Positions 1-12,100 of a stretch of 64,000 nt of DNA are shown in pieces. Position 1 is the stretch's first letter. Each line of letters begins with the position of its first letter. Made by a program: the position numbers and the translations under genes. Source of the DNA: Tetragonia tetragonoides (taxonomy: Eukaryota; Streptophyta; Magnoliopsida; Caryophyllales; Aizoaceae); the NCBI GenBank assembly GCA_038025085.1, contig CM076154.1, forward strand, positions 38,544,501 to 38,608,500, in the 5' to 3' direction. Under the pieces are notes generated by a model. It did not search any database and was not told the origin of the DNA. It saw only the letters and a program-made list of their open reading frames with translations.

Positions 1-1
1 A

Positions 2-988
2 TGGATTAGGAGATATGTGATGAAGAGGTTTTGCTTGAAGAGAGAGGGATGTCAGACTTATGAGGGGAGAGTTATGCCATCTGTAATGAAGGTATTGAGT
101 AAGGTAGCTGATGATGCTAAGGGTTGCATTATAATTCCAACAGACATTGATTTATTTGAGGTTTCCCTTGCCAATCAGGGTGTTGTAGTGAACCTAGCTC
201 AGAAATCATGCACTTGTTTCAAATGGAACTTGACAGGGATACCTTGCAATCATGCTTTTTCTTGCATCATGAGAGCAAGACATGATCCTCTAGATTATGT
301 GGATGAAGCATACACTAAGTATACCTATGTCCAAGCTTACTCCCCTATAATATACCCAATGCCTAGCATGGAAAGTTGGGAGAAAACAGATAAACCAAAG
401 CCCACACCACCTGATTATAGAAAGATGCCAGGTAGACCATCAAACAAGAATAGGAAGAAGAATGTTGGAGAAGATGGTCCTGTGATCAAGAAGAAGGCTC
501 CAAACAAGTGTGGCGATTGTGGAGAATATGGACACAACAAGACTATATGCCAGAACATGACATTGCCTAAGGAAATGATTCCTAAATCAAAAGGTGGAAG
601 GCCACCAAGTCAGTGCATGGGAGTGATTATGCAGAGGAAGAAGAGAAAGGTTAGAATCTGCTCTTTGTTTAGTTTATGTAATTTTTCAACACTTTCTGCT
701 CTTTCTAACATATATGATCTTTGTTTGCAGGCTAACACACAAACTCAAGCAACTGTGCAGCAACAAGTTGAGCAGCAAATGGATCAACAACAGCCATCTG
801 AGCAACATGAGACATGTGGTTTTGAAGGGTTTGAAAGTCAAGTCATGCATGATTTTACTCCTAGATGGGAAGTGGATCCTTCTCTTGACTCACTTGATGC
901 AACTATTGAACCTGTGGATACTGAAGCACAAAGGAGGAATGCAGGACCACCAGTGAAGGGTTTTAAGCAGCCTGTTTGGAGATCTTAG
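2..988 (+). CDS. MULE transposase, C-terminal part (SWIM + CCHC zinc knuckle)
   Basis: Partial gene: the frame is open to the left edge of the window, so the catalytic DDE domain would lie upstream. What is seen is a SWIM zinc finger (CTC...CNHAF, about 183-263) followed by basic linker and a CCHC zinc knuckle (C-x2-C-x4-H-x4-C, about 509-550), then a Gln-rich tail. This order is the normal C-terminus of plant MuDR-type transposases, which bind element ends and cut DNA in the nucleus. A likely 81-bp intron lies at 650-730 (aaag|gttag ... ttgcag|gct). Its length is a multiple of three, so the frame is open with or without splicing, but the intron translation is hydrophobic and unlike the flanks. 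The stop is at 986-988. No lesion is seen in the visible part, so this copy could be recent. Confidence 0.8.
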   Translation, partial: WIRRYVMKRFCLKREGCQTYEGRVMPSVMKVLSKVADDAKGCIIIPTDIDLFEVSLANQGVVVNLAQKSCTCFKWNLTGIPCNHAFSCIMRARHDPLDYVDEAYTKYTYVQAYSPIIYPMPSMESWEKTDKPKPTPPDYRKMPGRPSNKNRKKNVGEDGPVIKKKAPNKCGDCGEYGHNKTICQNMTLPKEMIPKSKGGRPPSQCMGVIMQRKKRKVRICSLFSLCNFSTLSALSNIYDLCLQANTQTQATVQQQVEQQMDQQQPSEQHETCGFEGFESQVMHDFTPRWEVDPSLDSLDATIEPVDTEAQRRNAGPPVKGFKQPVWRS

Positions 989-1420
989 GGTCTGACTTAC
1001 CTACATGGCTTGACTTAGTTTGTCATGACCTCTTTTTTGGGTATATAGTTGGCTGACTTAGGTAGCTGTCATGGCATATTTTTTGGGTATATAATTGACT
1101 TGACTTAGGTAGTTCAAACTTGAATATTGTGTAATTTGGCTACTATAAGAATTCTGTATTTTGGATATGATGGTGCAAGTATTCTGGTTATGTGAACAAG
1201 ATGTCAACTGGTGATATGAAACAGGGTTTTTTGGCCAATATTGGATCTGATTGTTGTCATAGTATTTTGCATATTGTTATCAATATTGTTGGCAAAAAAT
1301 GATAATATTGTTGGCAAAACAGAAATCATTCCATATTGTGATGGCCTCTTTTTTTGGCAAAACAGAAATCAATATTGTTGGCAAAAAATGATAATATTGT
1401 TGGCAAATAATTGATGCACA
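989..1420. other. Spacer between the two MULE genes
   Basis: AT-rich, non-coding. It contains short imperfect repeats of 'tgacttaggtag' around 1010-1115 and of 'atattgttggcaaa' around 1275-1410. I see no gene here; it probably holds the 3' untranslated ends of the two convergent MULE genes. Confidence 0.5.
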
Positions 1421-1630
1421 AAACAGAAAATATGGACATTAACCACAACAATTTCATTCCATAAATCACATTTCATTACACAAAAGCAACCAGAAATCAG
1501 CATCACAATTGCACAATACAGCCATAAACAGAAAATATGGACATTAACCACAACAATTTCATTCCATAAATCACATTTCATTACACAAAAGCAACCAGAA
1601 ATCAGCATCACAATTGCACAATACAGCCAT
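1421..1630. repeat. 105-bp tandem duplication, two copies
   Basis: Two nearly identical copies of a 105-bp unit lie head to tail, the first starting at 1421 and the second at 1526. Each contains the motif 'tatggacattaaccac' and 'agcaaccagaaatcagcatc'. The pair falls in the 3' region of the leftward GRF gene inside the MULE and looks like a simple recent duplication. Confidence 0.85.
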
Positions 1631-1798
1631 AGATTCCCAACTACTACTGACTGCCAAAATAAGATCAAACTACTACTGATTTATCACAATTACTACTAAT
1701 TTATCAAGCCAAATTTTTGCCAACTATAATCCCTAAAATCACATACACAATGGCAAACACTGCCCTCCCCATGCCTCTACAACCACCTTGTGCCATCT

Positions 1799-2101
1799 TC
1801 ACTGCCTGTGAGGCTTCTCATTGTCGTTCCTCAATTTCTTCTTCCCGTCCTCTTTCTTAGCAAGCTCTGCCTTCAAATTCACCACGTCCATTTTTAGCAG
1901 CCTCTTCTCTAAAACCAATTTGTTGATGACATCCTTTTGCCACTCAGTTTGCACTTGGTCAATCCATTTAAACATTTTACAAAGGCGTGTCTCAGTCTCT
2001 GGGTCATAGTAGTAACAAGCCTTGAACTTCCTACCCGGATTTTCAGTTGTCCATGAAGTTTGAATAGCAGCAGGTACACCACATCTACAATTTCCTGCCA
2101 T
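1799..2101 (-). CDS. GRF-type zinc-finger protein carried by the MULE
   Basis: Predicted protein of 100 residues. I chose the ATG at 2101-2099 (MAGNCRCG...) because the zinc finger starts directly after it; the frame is open 11 codons further upstream. The GRF finger shows C-x-C (CRCG), the R-K-F-x-x-C core (GRKFKAC) and C-x-x-F-x-W (CKMFKW). A Lys/Glu-rich, probably coiled-coil tail follows. GRF fingers bind single-stranded nucleic acid in some nucleases and topoisomerases; small plant GRF plus coiled-coil proteins are often found within MULE-type transposons. It is convergent with the transposase tail and may be the element's accessory gene, a position analogous to mudrB, although no mudrB homology is claimed. 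Confidence 0.7.
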   Translation of the reverse strand: MAGNCRCGVPAAIQTSWTTENPGRKFKACYYYDPETETRLCKMFKWIDQVQTEWQKDVINKLVLEKRLLKMDVVNLKAELAKKEDGKKKLRNDNEKPHRQ

Positions 2102-2494
2102 TTCGTGCTTCAATTGCACAATTCGAACAAACAATTAAGAAATCCCCAAAATCATAAGCATAAACCCTAATTTTCGATTTTTGAACAAATTTAAACTATT
2201 TTTAAAAAAAAATCCAGCAGAATCTCATACCTTTTAGAGAATCACTCGTCAATTCTGGGATTGGCTCGTCAATTTTGCAAAAGAGAAGAATGAGAGAGAA
2301 CTTGAGGAGATCCTTCAATGGAGGTTTGGAGAAGAACGTGCTGTGGGGGGAAGAAAGGGAAGAAAGGAAACTGAATAAAAGGGGGGGTGATTTGATTTAA
2401 ATGATCACGTTCTGGTCATGTGAGGGTATTTTGGGGTTTTAAGAAAATTATACCCGAAAATATGGTCAAGGGTAGTGGTCAACAAACTTTTTGG

Positions 2495-2590
2495 CTTTCT
2501 AAGGTAGTTCCCCACAAAAAAAAACTTTTAAGGTAGTAAGTCACAAATGACACCCCAAACAAGGTAGTTCCGCACAAAAAATCCTAAATT
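2495..2590. repeat. Subterminal direct repeats of the left MULE
   Basis: Three copies of an approximately 31-bp unit built on 'aaggtagt' followed by 'cacaaa' start near 2501, 2531 and 2563. Subterminal repeats of this kind are common near MULE ends and may be transposase-binding sites; that role is inferred. Confidence 0.5.
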
Positions 2591-3059
2591 TTATGCCTTC
2601 TATGTTCTATCCAAGGATCACGAAATCTTTTATAAGACGGTTTTTTATAACTTTTAATGAGACAAGGGAAATATTTCCAAGGATATACTCCCTAGTAATC
2701 AAATAAAAATCACCTTACGAGCAAAACTCCCTTCAAAGATTCTGGGTTCTTGGTCTTTTCCATCATTTATTTCCTCTATATGTAACTTGTTTACTGACTT
2801 GAGCTCTAAATTCACCCTAACCCTACATTTACCAGGAGACATACACTACATATGTATTACTACATATTTTCTTTCAGATACATATAGAGTTGCAGTGACT
2901 AGATCCTGCCTCTGTCAAGATATATCAGCTTTCAACAGTTGCTACGTTAATTTTAAGAAAAACAAGAAAAAAAAAACAATTTACACTGGTGAAAAACGCC
3001 ATCTTCTTAATACTAATGTAGTCGAGATAGTTTGGAGATGGTTGATAATCAAAGATAAA

Positions 3060-3183
3060 TCATTCATCATCATATGAGATATGGGAACCCATCGAGCATC
3101 CAGGAGCATCAGAGTCTTCGGCACCACAACAGTCGTAGAACTTTGCAGCATACGGTGGATCATCTGGGCCCAACTCATAGTAC
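3060..3183 (-). CDS. Exon 2 (terminal) of the CHORD-like gene
   Basis: This exon supplies the last base of codon 56 and residues 57-96. It begins after 'tatcaag' and ends at TGA 3062-3060. It holds the second half of the zinc module: a CC pair, a GC and a His. The region below it, 2600-3059, is probably 3' UTR and flanking DNA and shows no other gene. Confidence 0.72.
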
Positions 3184-6100
3184 CTTGATAAAAGACAAGG
3201 CAAGAAAGCGTCAATAAATCACAGCAACATCCAAGGAAGGTAGAGAAGAGACAAACTAACAGCGGGAGAATCTCTCAATCAGCAAGACATATCAATACAC
3301 AAGAAATGAAGAAGTTCCGCAGCCCGAACTTCAGTTAACAAGATCTATTTACAGTAACATAAGTGACATATAAGAGAACTTGACCAAACAAAGTCTTGAG
3401 ATCTATTTCCATTATTCCTGCCATAATTTTAAAAAATCAGTGGCTCACTGCATGAAACATCCAAACTTCACAGCCACTCAGTAACCACCAATTATATATA
3501 CCGTAAAATCAAGGAAAGTACTGATTCAAAAATAAATAAAATAAAATAAAAGAATTGTGCCTTAAGTTGCCATGGCACATTTTGGAAACTGGAAACCACT
3601 GCACACAATCTTTTTCAAGATCATTTTTTAAAGTGTAATTTAAGGACTTGAAGCTTCAGCATTTTGGCGAAATCTAAACCGCGCCAGAAAAGGCGGAAAA
3701 TGAAGGCGATATTCCACATAATTTGGGATCTCATAGTGCTCTGGAATGAAAGTTGTTATTTTTGCACCATATTGTTGGACACCTTAGAAACATGTGAAGC
3801 CCCCCTTGGAGTGGCTTATCGAAACCCTCATGGGTAAGTATGGAGTTCAGGAACCCGATTGGCATTTTCTTGGAAGCGGGAGACATCTTGGGTTACAATA
3901 GAAACCCTGGAAAATTTTTGACGAAAATCTAAATCGGGTCCCAGAAAAGCGGAAAATGAAGGCTATAATCCACGTTTTTTGGCTCTCGGAGTGCCCTAAA
4001 ACGAAAGTTGTTTTTATCACACCATTTTGCACGAGACACACCTACGGGACATGTCAAACCCACAGTTCGGTTATTGGGTCCCTATTAGGCTTAAACTATC
4101 CTTTACTAGTCACCCACTCTGTGAGTCTGAACAGTGAAACCATCGGTAAGTATGGAGTTAAGGGACTCAAATAACATTGTCGTGGTACCGTGGTCCCCTT
4201 GGGCTACAATAGACACACCGAAAAAGTTCTGGCGAAAATCTAAATCGGGCCCAAGAAATCTTAAATCCACGCTTTTGGGCTCTCAGAACCAAAGTTGTTA
4301 TCTTCCTAGCAATTTGCGCGGGACACCCCTAGAGGACATGTCAAGCCAACCTCCCCCCCCCCCCCGGGTTGGTTACTGGTTCCCTATTAGGCTTGGACTG
4401 TTATTGTACTAGTCATCCACTCTAAGGGCCTCAACACAGAAACCATGGGTAAGTAACTAGTTGAATGGCCTTCCTCTTGGCTTACTATGCAAACCCCTGA
4501 AAAGTTTCGGCAAAAATCTAAACCGGGTCTGGAAAAGCCAAAAAATGAAGCATATAATCCACAACTTTTAGGCTCCCGAAGTGCCCAAAAACGAAAGTTG
4601 TTATTTTCGCACCATATTCCACACCACACCCCTAGGAGACATCTCAAGCTCCTGGGTCCCGGGGGCCTCCCATGTCCCCTAGGGGTGTACCGTGCTATGT
4701 GGTGCGAAAATATCCACAATCGTTTTGGGGCCTACCGAAAGCACAAAAAACGTGGATTATAGCCTTCGTTTTGGGCTTCCAGGGGCCCGGATGTCATTTT
4801 TGCCCAAACTTCTCCGGGGGATCTATTATGACCCTAGAGGACGCTCGGCCCCCGAGAGGGTCATCCGAATCCCCGAACTTCGATATTACCTATGCCTTCG
4901 GTGTTATGGCCCTTACATTAGTGTCCCGTAAAACGCCCTTACAAAACTATCAGGGACCCGATAACGAACCCCGGAGGCCTCTTATGTTCCCTAAGAGTGT
5001 CCCCCAACGATGTGGTGCGAAAATATACAGCTTCATTCCGAGGCCACCTGGAAGCCCAAAAAACGTGGATTTAGCCTTTGATTTTCGGCTTCTTGGGGCC
5101 TCGTTTCCAGTTTTGCCCAAATTTCTCAAGGGGGTCTATCATGACCCTAGAGGACCCTCGGTGCCCCGGGAGGGTCATCTGGATCCCCGATCTTTGATAT
5201 CACCCATGCCTTTGGTGTTCGACTCTTACACCAGTGTCCAGTAAAACGCCCTTCCAAACCTATCAGGGACCAAATAAACAACTGTCGGGACCTCACATGT
5301 CCCCTAGGGGTGTTCCGTGCAATGTGGTGCGGAAACATCTACATTCGTTTTAGGGCTTTCTCGAAGCCAAAAAAATGTGGATTATAGCCTTTGATTTTTG
5401 GCTTCTTGGGACCCGGTTTTCATTTTTGCCCAAATTTCTCCGGGGTGTCTATCATGACCCTAGAGTACCCTCGAGGCCCCGGGAGGGTCATCCGGATCCC
5501 CGAACTTCGATATCACCCAATCCATTGGTGTTCCGACTCTTACACCAGTGTCCTGTAAAACTTCCTTCCAAACCTATCAGGGACCAGATAAGCAACCCCG
5601 AAGGTCTCCCATGTCCCCTAGGAGTGTTCCGTGCGATGTGGTGCGAAAATATCCACATTTATTTTGGGGCCTCCCGAAGCTCAAAAAATGTGGATTATAG
5701 CTTTTGATTTTTGGCTTCTTGGGACCCGGTTTTCATTTTTCCCAAAACTTCTCCGGAGTGTCTATAATGACCCTAGAGCACCCTCGGTGCCCCGGGAGGG
5801 TCATCCGGATCCCCGAACTTCGATATAACCCATGTCATTGGTGTTCCGACTATTACACCAGTGTCCTGTAAAACGTCCTTCCAAACATATGAGGGACCAG
5901 ATAAGCAACCCCGGAAGTCTCCCATGTCCCCTAGGGGTGTTCCGTGCGATGTGGTGCGAAAATATCCACATTCGTTTTGGGGCCTCCCGATGCCAAAAAA
6001 ACGTTGATTATAGTATTCGTTTTGGGCTTCCCGGGGCCCGGGTGTCATTTTTTATCAAACTTCTCCGGAGGGGTCTATCATGACCCTAGAGGACCCTCGG

Positions 6101-9100
6101 TGCCCCGGGAGGGTCATTCGGATCCCCGAACTTCGATATCATTCATGCCTTTGGTGTTCTGACTCTTACACTAGTGTCTCGTAAAACGCCCTTCCAAACC
6201 TATCAGGGACCAGATAAGCAACCCCGGCGCCTCCCATGTCCACTAAGGGTTTTCCGTGCAATGAGGTGCGAATACATCCACATTCGTTTTGGGGCGTCCC
6301 GGAAGCCCAAAAAAGGTGCATTATAGCCTTCGTTTTGGGCTTCCCGAGGCCTGAGTGTCTTTATTGCCCAAACTTCTCCGGGGGATCTATCATGACCCTA
6401 GAGGACCCTCGGTGCCTCGGGAGGGTCATCCGGATCCCCGAACTTCAATATCACCCATGCCATTGGTGTTCAAACTCTTAGACCAGTGTCCTGTAAAACG
6501 TCCTTCCAAACCTATTAGGGACCAGATAAGCAACCCCGGAGGCCTCCCACGTCTCCTAGGGGTGTTCCGTGCGATGTGGTGCATCCAAAAAACGTGGATT
6601 ATAGCCTTCGTATTGGGCTTCCTGGACAGGGTGTCATTTTTGCCCAAACTTCTCCGGGAAATCTATCATGACCCTAGAGGACCCTTGGTGCCCCGGGAGG
6701 GTCATCCTGATCCCCGAACTTCGATATCACCCATGCCTTCGGTGTTCCTGCCCTTACATTAGTGTCCCATAAAAACGCCCTTACAAGCCAATTAGGGACC
6801 CCATAACGGACACCGTGGCCCTCTTATGTTCCCTAAGGGTGTCTCGTGCGAAGTGGTGCAAAAATATACACATTTCCGAGGCCTTCTGGAAGGCCAAAAA
6901 AAGTGGATTATAACCTGACTTTCGGCTTGTTGGGGCCCGGTTTCCAATTTTGCCCTGATTTCTTCGGAGGGTCTATTATGACCCTGGAGGACGCTCGGGC
7001 CCCAAGAGGGTCATCCGGATACCTGAACTTCGATATTACCTTGCCTTCGGTGTTATGGCCCTTACATTGGTATCCTGTAAAATGTCTTACAAACCGATCA
7101 GTGACCCGATAACGGACCCCCGAGGCCTCTTATGTTCTCTAAGAGTGTCCCCTGCGATGTGGTGCGAAAATATACAGCTTCATTCCGGGGCCTCCCGGAA
7201 GCCCAAAAAACGTGGATTATAGCCTTTGATTTTCGGCTTCTAGGGGCCTGGTTTTCGTTTTTGCCAAAATTTCTCCGGGGGGTCTATCATGACCCTAGAG
7301 GACCCTCGGTGCCTCGGGAGGGTCATCCGGGTCCCCGAACTTCGATATCACCCATGCCTTTGGTGTTCATACTCTTACACCGGTGTCCTGTGAAACACCC
7401 TTCCAAACCTATCAGGGACCAATTAAACAACTTCGGGGTCCTCCCATGTCCCCTAGCGGTGTTCCGTGCGATGTGGTGCGAAAATATCCACATTTGTCTT
7501 GGGGCCTCCTGGAAGCCCAAAAAACGTGGATTATAGCCTTCGTTTTGGGCTTCCTGGGCCCGGGTGTCATTATTGCCTAGACTTCTCCTGGAAATCTATC
7601 ATGACCCTAGAGGACCCTGGTTGCCCGGCAGGGTCATCCGGAACCCCGAAATCACCCGTACTTTCGGTGTTCTGGCCCTTACATTAGTGTCCTTATAAGC
7701 CTATTAGGGACCCCATAACGTACCCCGGGGGCATCTTACGTTCCCTAAGGGTGTCTACTGCGAAGTGGTGCGAAAACATACACCTTTCCGAGGCCTTTTG
7801 GATGCCCAAAAAACATGGATTATAACCATTGATTTTCGGCTTCTTGGGGCCCGGTTTCCATTTTGCCATAACTTCTCCGAGGGTCTATCATGACCCTAGA
7901 GGACCCTCGGTGCCCCGGGAGGGTCATCCGGATCCCCGAACATTGATATCACCCATGCCTTTGGTGTTCCGACTCTTACACTATTGTCCCGTAAAACCCC
8001 CTTCCAAACCTATCAGGGACCAGATAAGCAACCCAAGGGGACTACCATGTCCCCTATGGGTTGTTACGTGCGATATGGTGCGAAAATATCCGCATTTGTT
8101 TTGGGCCTCCCGGAAGCCCAAAAAACGTGGATTAGCCTTCGTTTTGGGCTTCCCGAGGCCCGAGTGTCATATTTTCCCAAACTTCTCTGATAGGTCTATC
8201 GTGACCCTAGAGGACCCAAGGTGCCTCGGGAGGGTCACCTGGATCCCCGAACTTCGACATCACCCATGCCTTTGGTGTTTCGACTCTTACACTAGTGTCT
8301 CGTAAAACGCCCTTCCAACCCTATCAGGGACCAGATAAGCAACCCCGGGGCCGCCCATGTCCACTAGGGGTTTTCTGTGCAATGTGGTGCGAATATATCT
8401 ACATTCGTTTTGGGGCGTCCAGGAAGCCCAAAAAACGTGAATTATAGCCTTTGTTTTGGGCTTCCAGAGGCCCAGGTGTCATTTTTGCCAAAACTTCTCC
8501 GGGGGGTCTATCATGACCCTAGAGGACCCTCGGTGCCTCGAGAGGGTCATCCGGATCCCCAAACTTCGATATCACCCATGCCTTTGGTGTTCCGACTCTT
8601 ACACAAGTATCCTGTAAAACATCCTTCGGACCAAATAAGCAACCCCGGAGGCCTCCCACATCTCCTAGGGGTGTTCCGTGCGATGTGGTGCAAAAATATC
8701 CACATTCGTTTTGGGGCCTCCTGAAAGCCCAAAAAACGTGGATTATATAGCCTTCGTTTTGGGCTTCCTGGGGCAGGGTGTCATTTTTGCCCAAACTTCT
8801 CCGGGAAATCTATTATGACCCTAGAGGACCCTCGGTGCCCCGGGAGGGTCATCCGGATCCCCGAACTTCGATATCACCCATGCCTTCGGTGTTCATGCCC
8901 TTACATTAGTGTCCCATAAAAACACCCTTACAAGCCTATTAGGGACCCCATAACGGACACCGTGGGCCTCTTATGTTCCCTACGGGTATCTCGTGCGTAG
9001 TGGTGCAAAAACATACACCTTTCCGAGGCCTTCTGGAAGGCCCAAAAAAGAGGATTATAACCACTCATTTTCGGCTTCTTGGGGCCCTGTTTCCATTTTT

Positions 9101-12100
9101 GCCCTAACTTCTCCAAGGGGTCTATTATGACCCTAGAGGACGCTCGGACCCCGAAAAGGTCATCCGGATCCCTGAACTTCGATATTACCAATGCCTTCGG
9201 TGTTATGGCCCTTACAATGGTGTCCCGTAAAATGATCTACAAACCTATCAGGGACCCGATAACGGACCACAGAGGCCTCTTATGTTCCCTAAGGGTGTCC
9301 CCTGCGATGTGGTGCGAAAATATACAGCTTCATTCCGGGGCCTCCTGGAAGCCCAAAAAACGTGGATTATAGCCTTTGATTTTCGACTTCTTGGGCCTGG
9401 TTTTCGTTTTTGCCAAAATTTCTCCGGGGGGTCTATCATGACCCTAGAGGACCCTCGGTGCCTCAGGAGGGTCATCCGGAACCCCGAACTTCGATATCAC
9501 CCATGCCTTTGATGTTCCGACTCTTACACCAGTGTCCCGTGAAACGCCCTTCCAAACCTATCAGGGACCAATTAAACATCTACGTGGTCCTCCCGTGTCC
9601 CCTAGGGGTGTTACGTGCGATATGGTGCGGAAATATCCGCATTTGTTTTGGGCCTCCCGGAAGCCCAAAAAACGTGGATTATAGCCTTCGTTTTGGGCCT
9701 CCTGAGGCCCGAGTGTCATATTTGCCCAAACTTCTCCGGGGGGTCAATCATGACCCTAGAGGACCCAAGGTGCCCCTGGAGGGTCATCCAGATCGCCGAA
9801 CTTCGATATCACCCATGCCTTTGGTGTTCCGACTCTTACACTAATGTCTCGTAAAACGTCCTTCCAAACCTATTAGGGACCAGATAAGCAACCCCGGGGC
9901 CTCCCATGTTCACTAGGGGTTTTCCGTGCAATGTGGTGCAAATATTTCTACATTCGTTTTGGGGCCTGGAAGCCCAAAAAACGTGAATTATAGCCTTCGT
10001 TTTGGGCTTCCCGATGCGCGGGTGTCATTTTTGCCAAAACTTCTCCGAGGGTCTATCATGACCGTAGAGCACCCTCGGTGCCTCGGGAGGGTCATCTGGA
10101 TCCCCGAACTTTGATATCACCCATGCCTTTAGGGTTCTGAGTCTTACACCAGTGTCCTGTAAAATGTCCTTCCAAACCTATCATGGACCAGATAAGTAAC
10201 CCCGGAGGCCTCCCACGTCTCCTAAGGGTGTTTCGTGCGATGTGGTGCAAAAATATCCACATTCGTTTTGGGGCCTCCTGGAAGCCAAAAAAAAGTGGAT
10301 TATAGCCTTCGTTTTGGGCTTCCTGGCCAGGGTGTCATTTTTGCCCAACCTTGTCCGGGTAATCTATCATGACCTTAGAGGACCCTCGGTGCCCCGGAAG
10401 GATCGTCTGGATCCCCGAACTTCGATATCACCCATGCCTTCGGTGTTCCTGCCCTTACATTAGTGTCCCATAAAAACGCCCTTACAAGCCTATTAGGGAC
10501 CCCATAACGGACACCGTGAGCCTCTTATGTTTCCTAAGGATGTCACGTGCGTAGTGGTGCAAAAATAAACACCTTTTCGAGGCCTTCTGGAAGCCCCAAA
10601 AAAAGTGGATTATAACCTCTGAGTTTCGGCTTCTTGGGACCTGGTTTCCTTTTTTTCCCTAACTTCTCCGAGGGGTCTATTTTGACTGCAGAGGAAGCTC
10701 GGGCCCCGAGAGGGTCATCCGGAACCCCAAACTTCGATATTACCTATGCCTTCGTTGTTATGGCCCTTACATTGGTGTCCCGTAAAATGCCCTTCTAAAC
10801 CTATCAGGGACCCGATAACGGACCCCGGAGGCCTCTTATGTTCCCTAAGGGTGTCCCTTGCGATGTAGTGCGAAAATATACAGCTTCATTCCGGGGCCTC
10901 ATGAAGGCAAAAAAAACGTGGATTATAGCCTTTGATTTTCGACATCTTGGGGCCTAGTTTCCATTTTTGCCCAAATTTCACCAGGGGGTCTATCATGACC
11001 CTAGACGACCCTCGGTGGCTCGGGAGGGTCATCCGGATCCCCGAACTTCGATATCACCCATCCCTTTGGTGTTTCGACTCTTACACCAGTGTCTCGTAAA
11101 ACGCCCTTCCAAACCCATGAGGGACCAGTTAAGCAACTTCGAGGTCTTCCCATGTCCCCTAGGGGTGTTCCGTGCGATGTGGTGCAAAAATATCCACATT
11201 CGTTTTACGGCCTCCTGGAAGCCCCAAAAACATGGATTATAACCTCTGATTTTCGGATTCTTGGGCCCGGTTTCCATTTTTACCCTAACTTCTCCGGGGG
11301 GTCTATTATGACCCTAAAGGACCCTCGATGCCCCGAGAGGGTCATCCGGATCCCCGAACTTTGTTATCACCCATGCCTTTGGTGTTCCGACTCTTACACT
11401 AGTGTCGCGTGAAACCACCTTCCAAACCTATCAGGGACCAGGGCCTCCCATGTCCCCTATGGGGTGTTACGTGCGATATGGTGCGGAAATATCCACATTT
11501 GTTATGGGCCTCCCTGAAGCCCAAAAGACGTGGATTATAGCCTTCGTTTTGGGCTTCCCGAGGCCCGAGTGTCTTATTTGCCCAAACTTCTTCGGCGGGT
11601 CTATCGTGACCCTCCCAAGGTGCCCCTGGAGGATCTTCCGGATCCCCGAACTTCGATATCACCCATGCTTTTGGTGTTCTAACTCTTACACTAGTGTCTC
11701 GTAAAACGCCCTTCCAAACCAATCAGGGACCAGATAAGCAATACCGGAGGCCTCCCATGTCCCCTAGGGGTGTTCCGTGCGATGTGGTGCGAAAATATCC
11801 ACATTCGTTTTGTGGCATCCCGGAAACCCAAAAAACGTAGATTATAGCCTTCGTTTTGAGCTTCCTGGGGCCGGGTGTCATTTTTGCCCAAACTTCTCCG
11901 GGGGGTCTATCATGACCCTAGAGGACCCTCGGTGCCTCAGGAGGGTCATCCGGATCCCCGATCTTCAATATCACCCATGCCTTTGGTGTTCCGACACTTA
12001 CACAAGTGTCCCGTAAAACGCCCTTCCAAACCAATGAGGGACCAGTCAAGCAACCCCATGGTCCTCCCATGTCCCCTAGGGGTGTCCTGTGCGATGTGGT

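Larger units (their letters stand above)
1..2590. mobile_element. Mutator-like element (MULE), right part, left end outside window
   Basis: The segment carries a MULE transposase tail reading rightward and a GRF zinc-finger gene reading leftward toward it, a convergent two-gene layout like that of MuDR elements. The right edge is placed near 2590, where three short direct repeats with an 'aaggtagttcc' core end and ordinary AT-rich DNA begins. The left end lies outside the window, so neither terminal inverted repeat nor target-site duplication could be paired. The boundary is therefore approximate and the element assignment rests on the encoded proteins. Confidence 0.6.

Noticed and set aside
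1369..1668. 99-codon minus-strand frame with an internal protein repeat
   Set aside because: It is a translation of the 105-bp tandem duplication, with no family resemblance.
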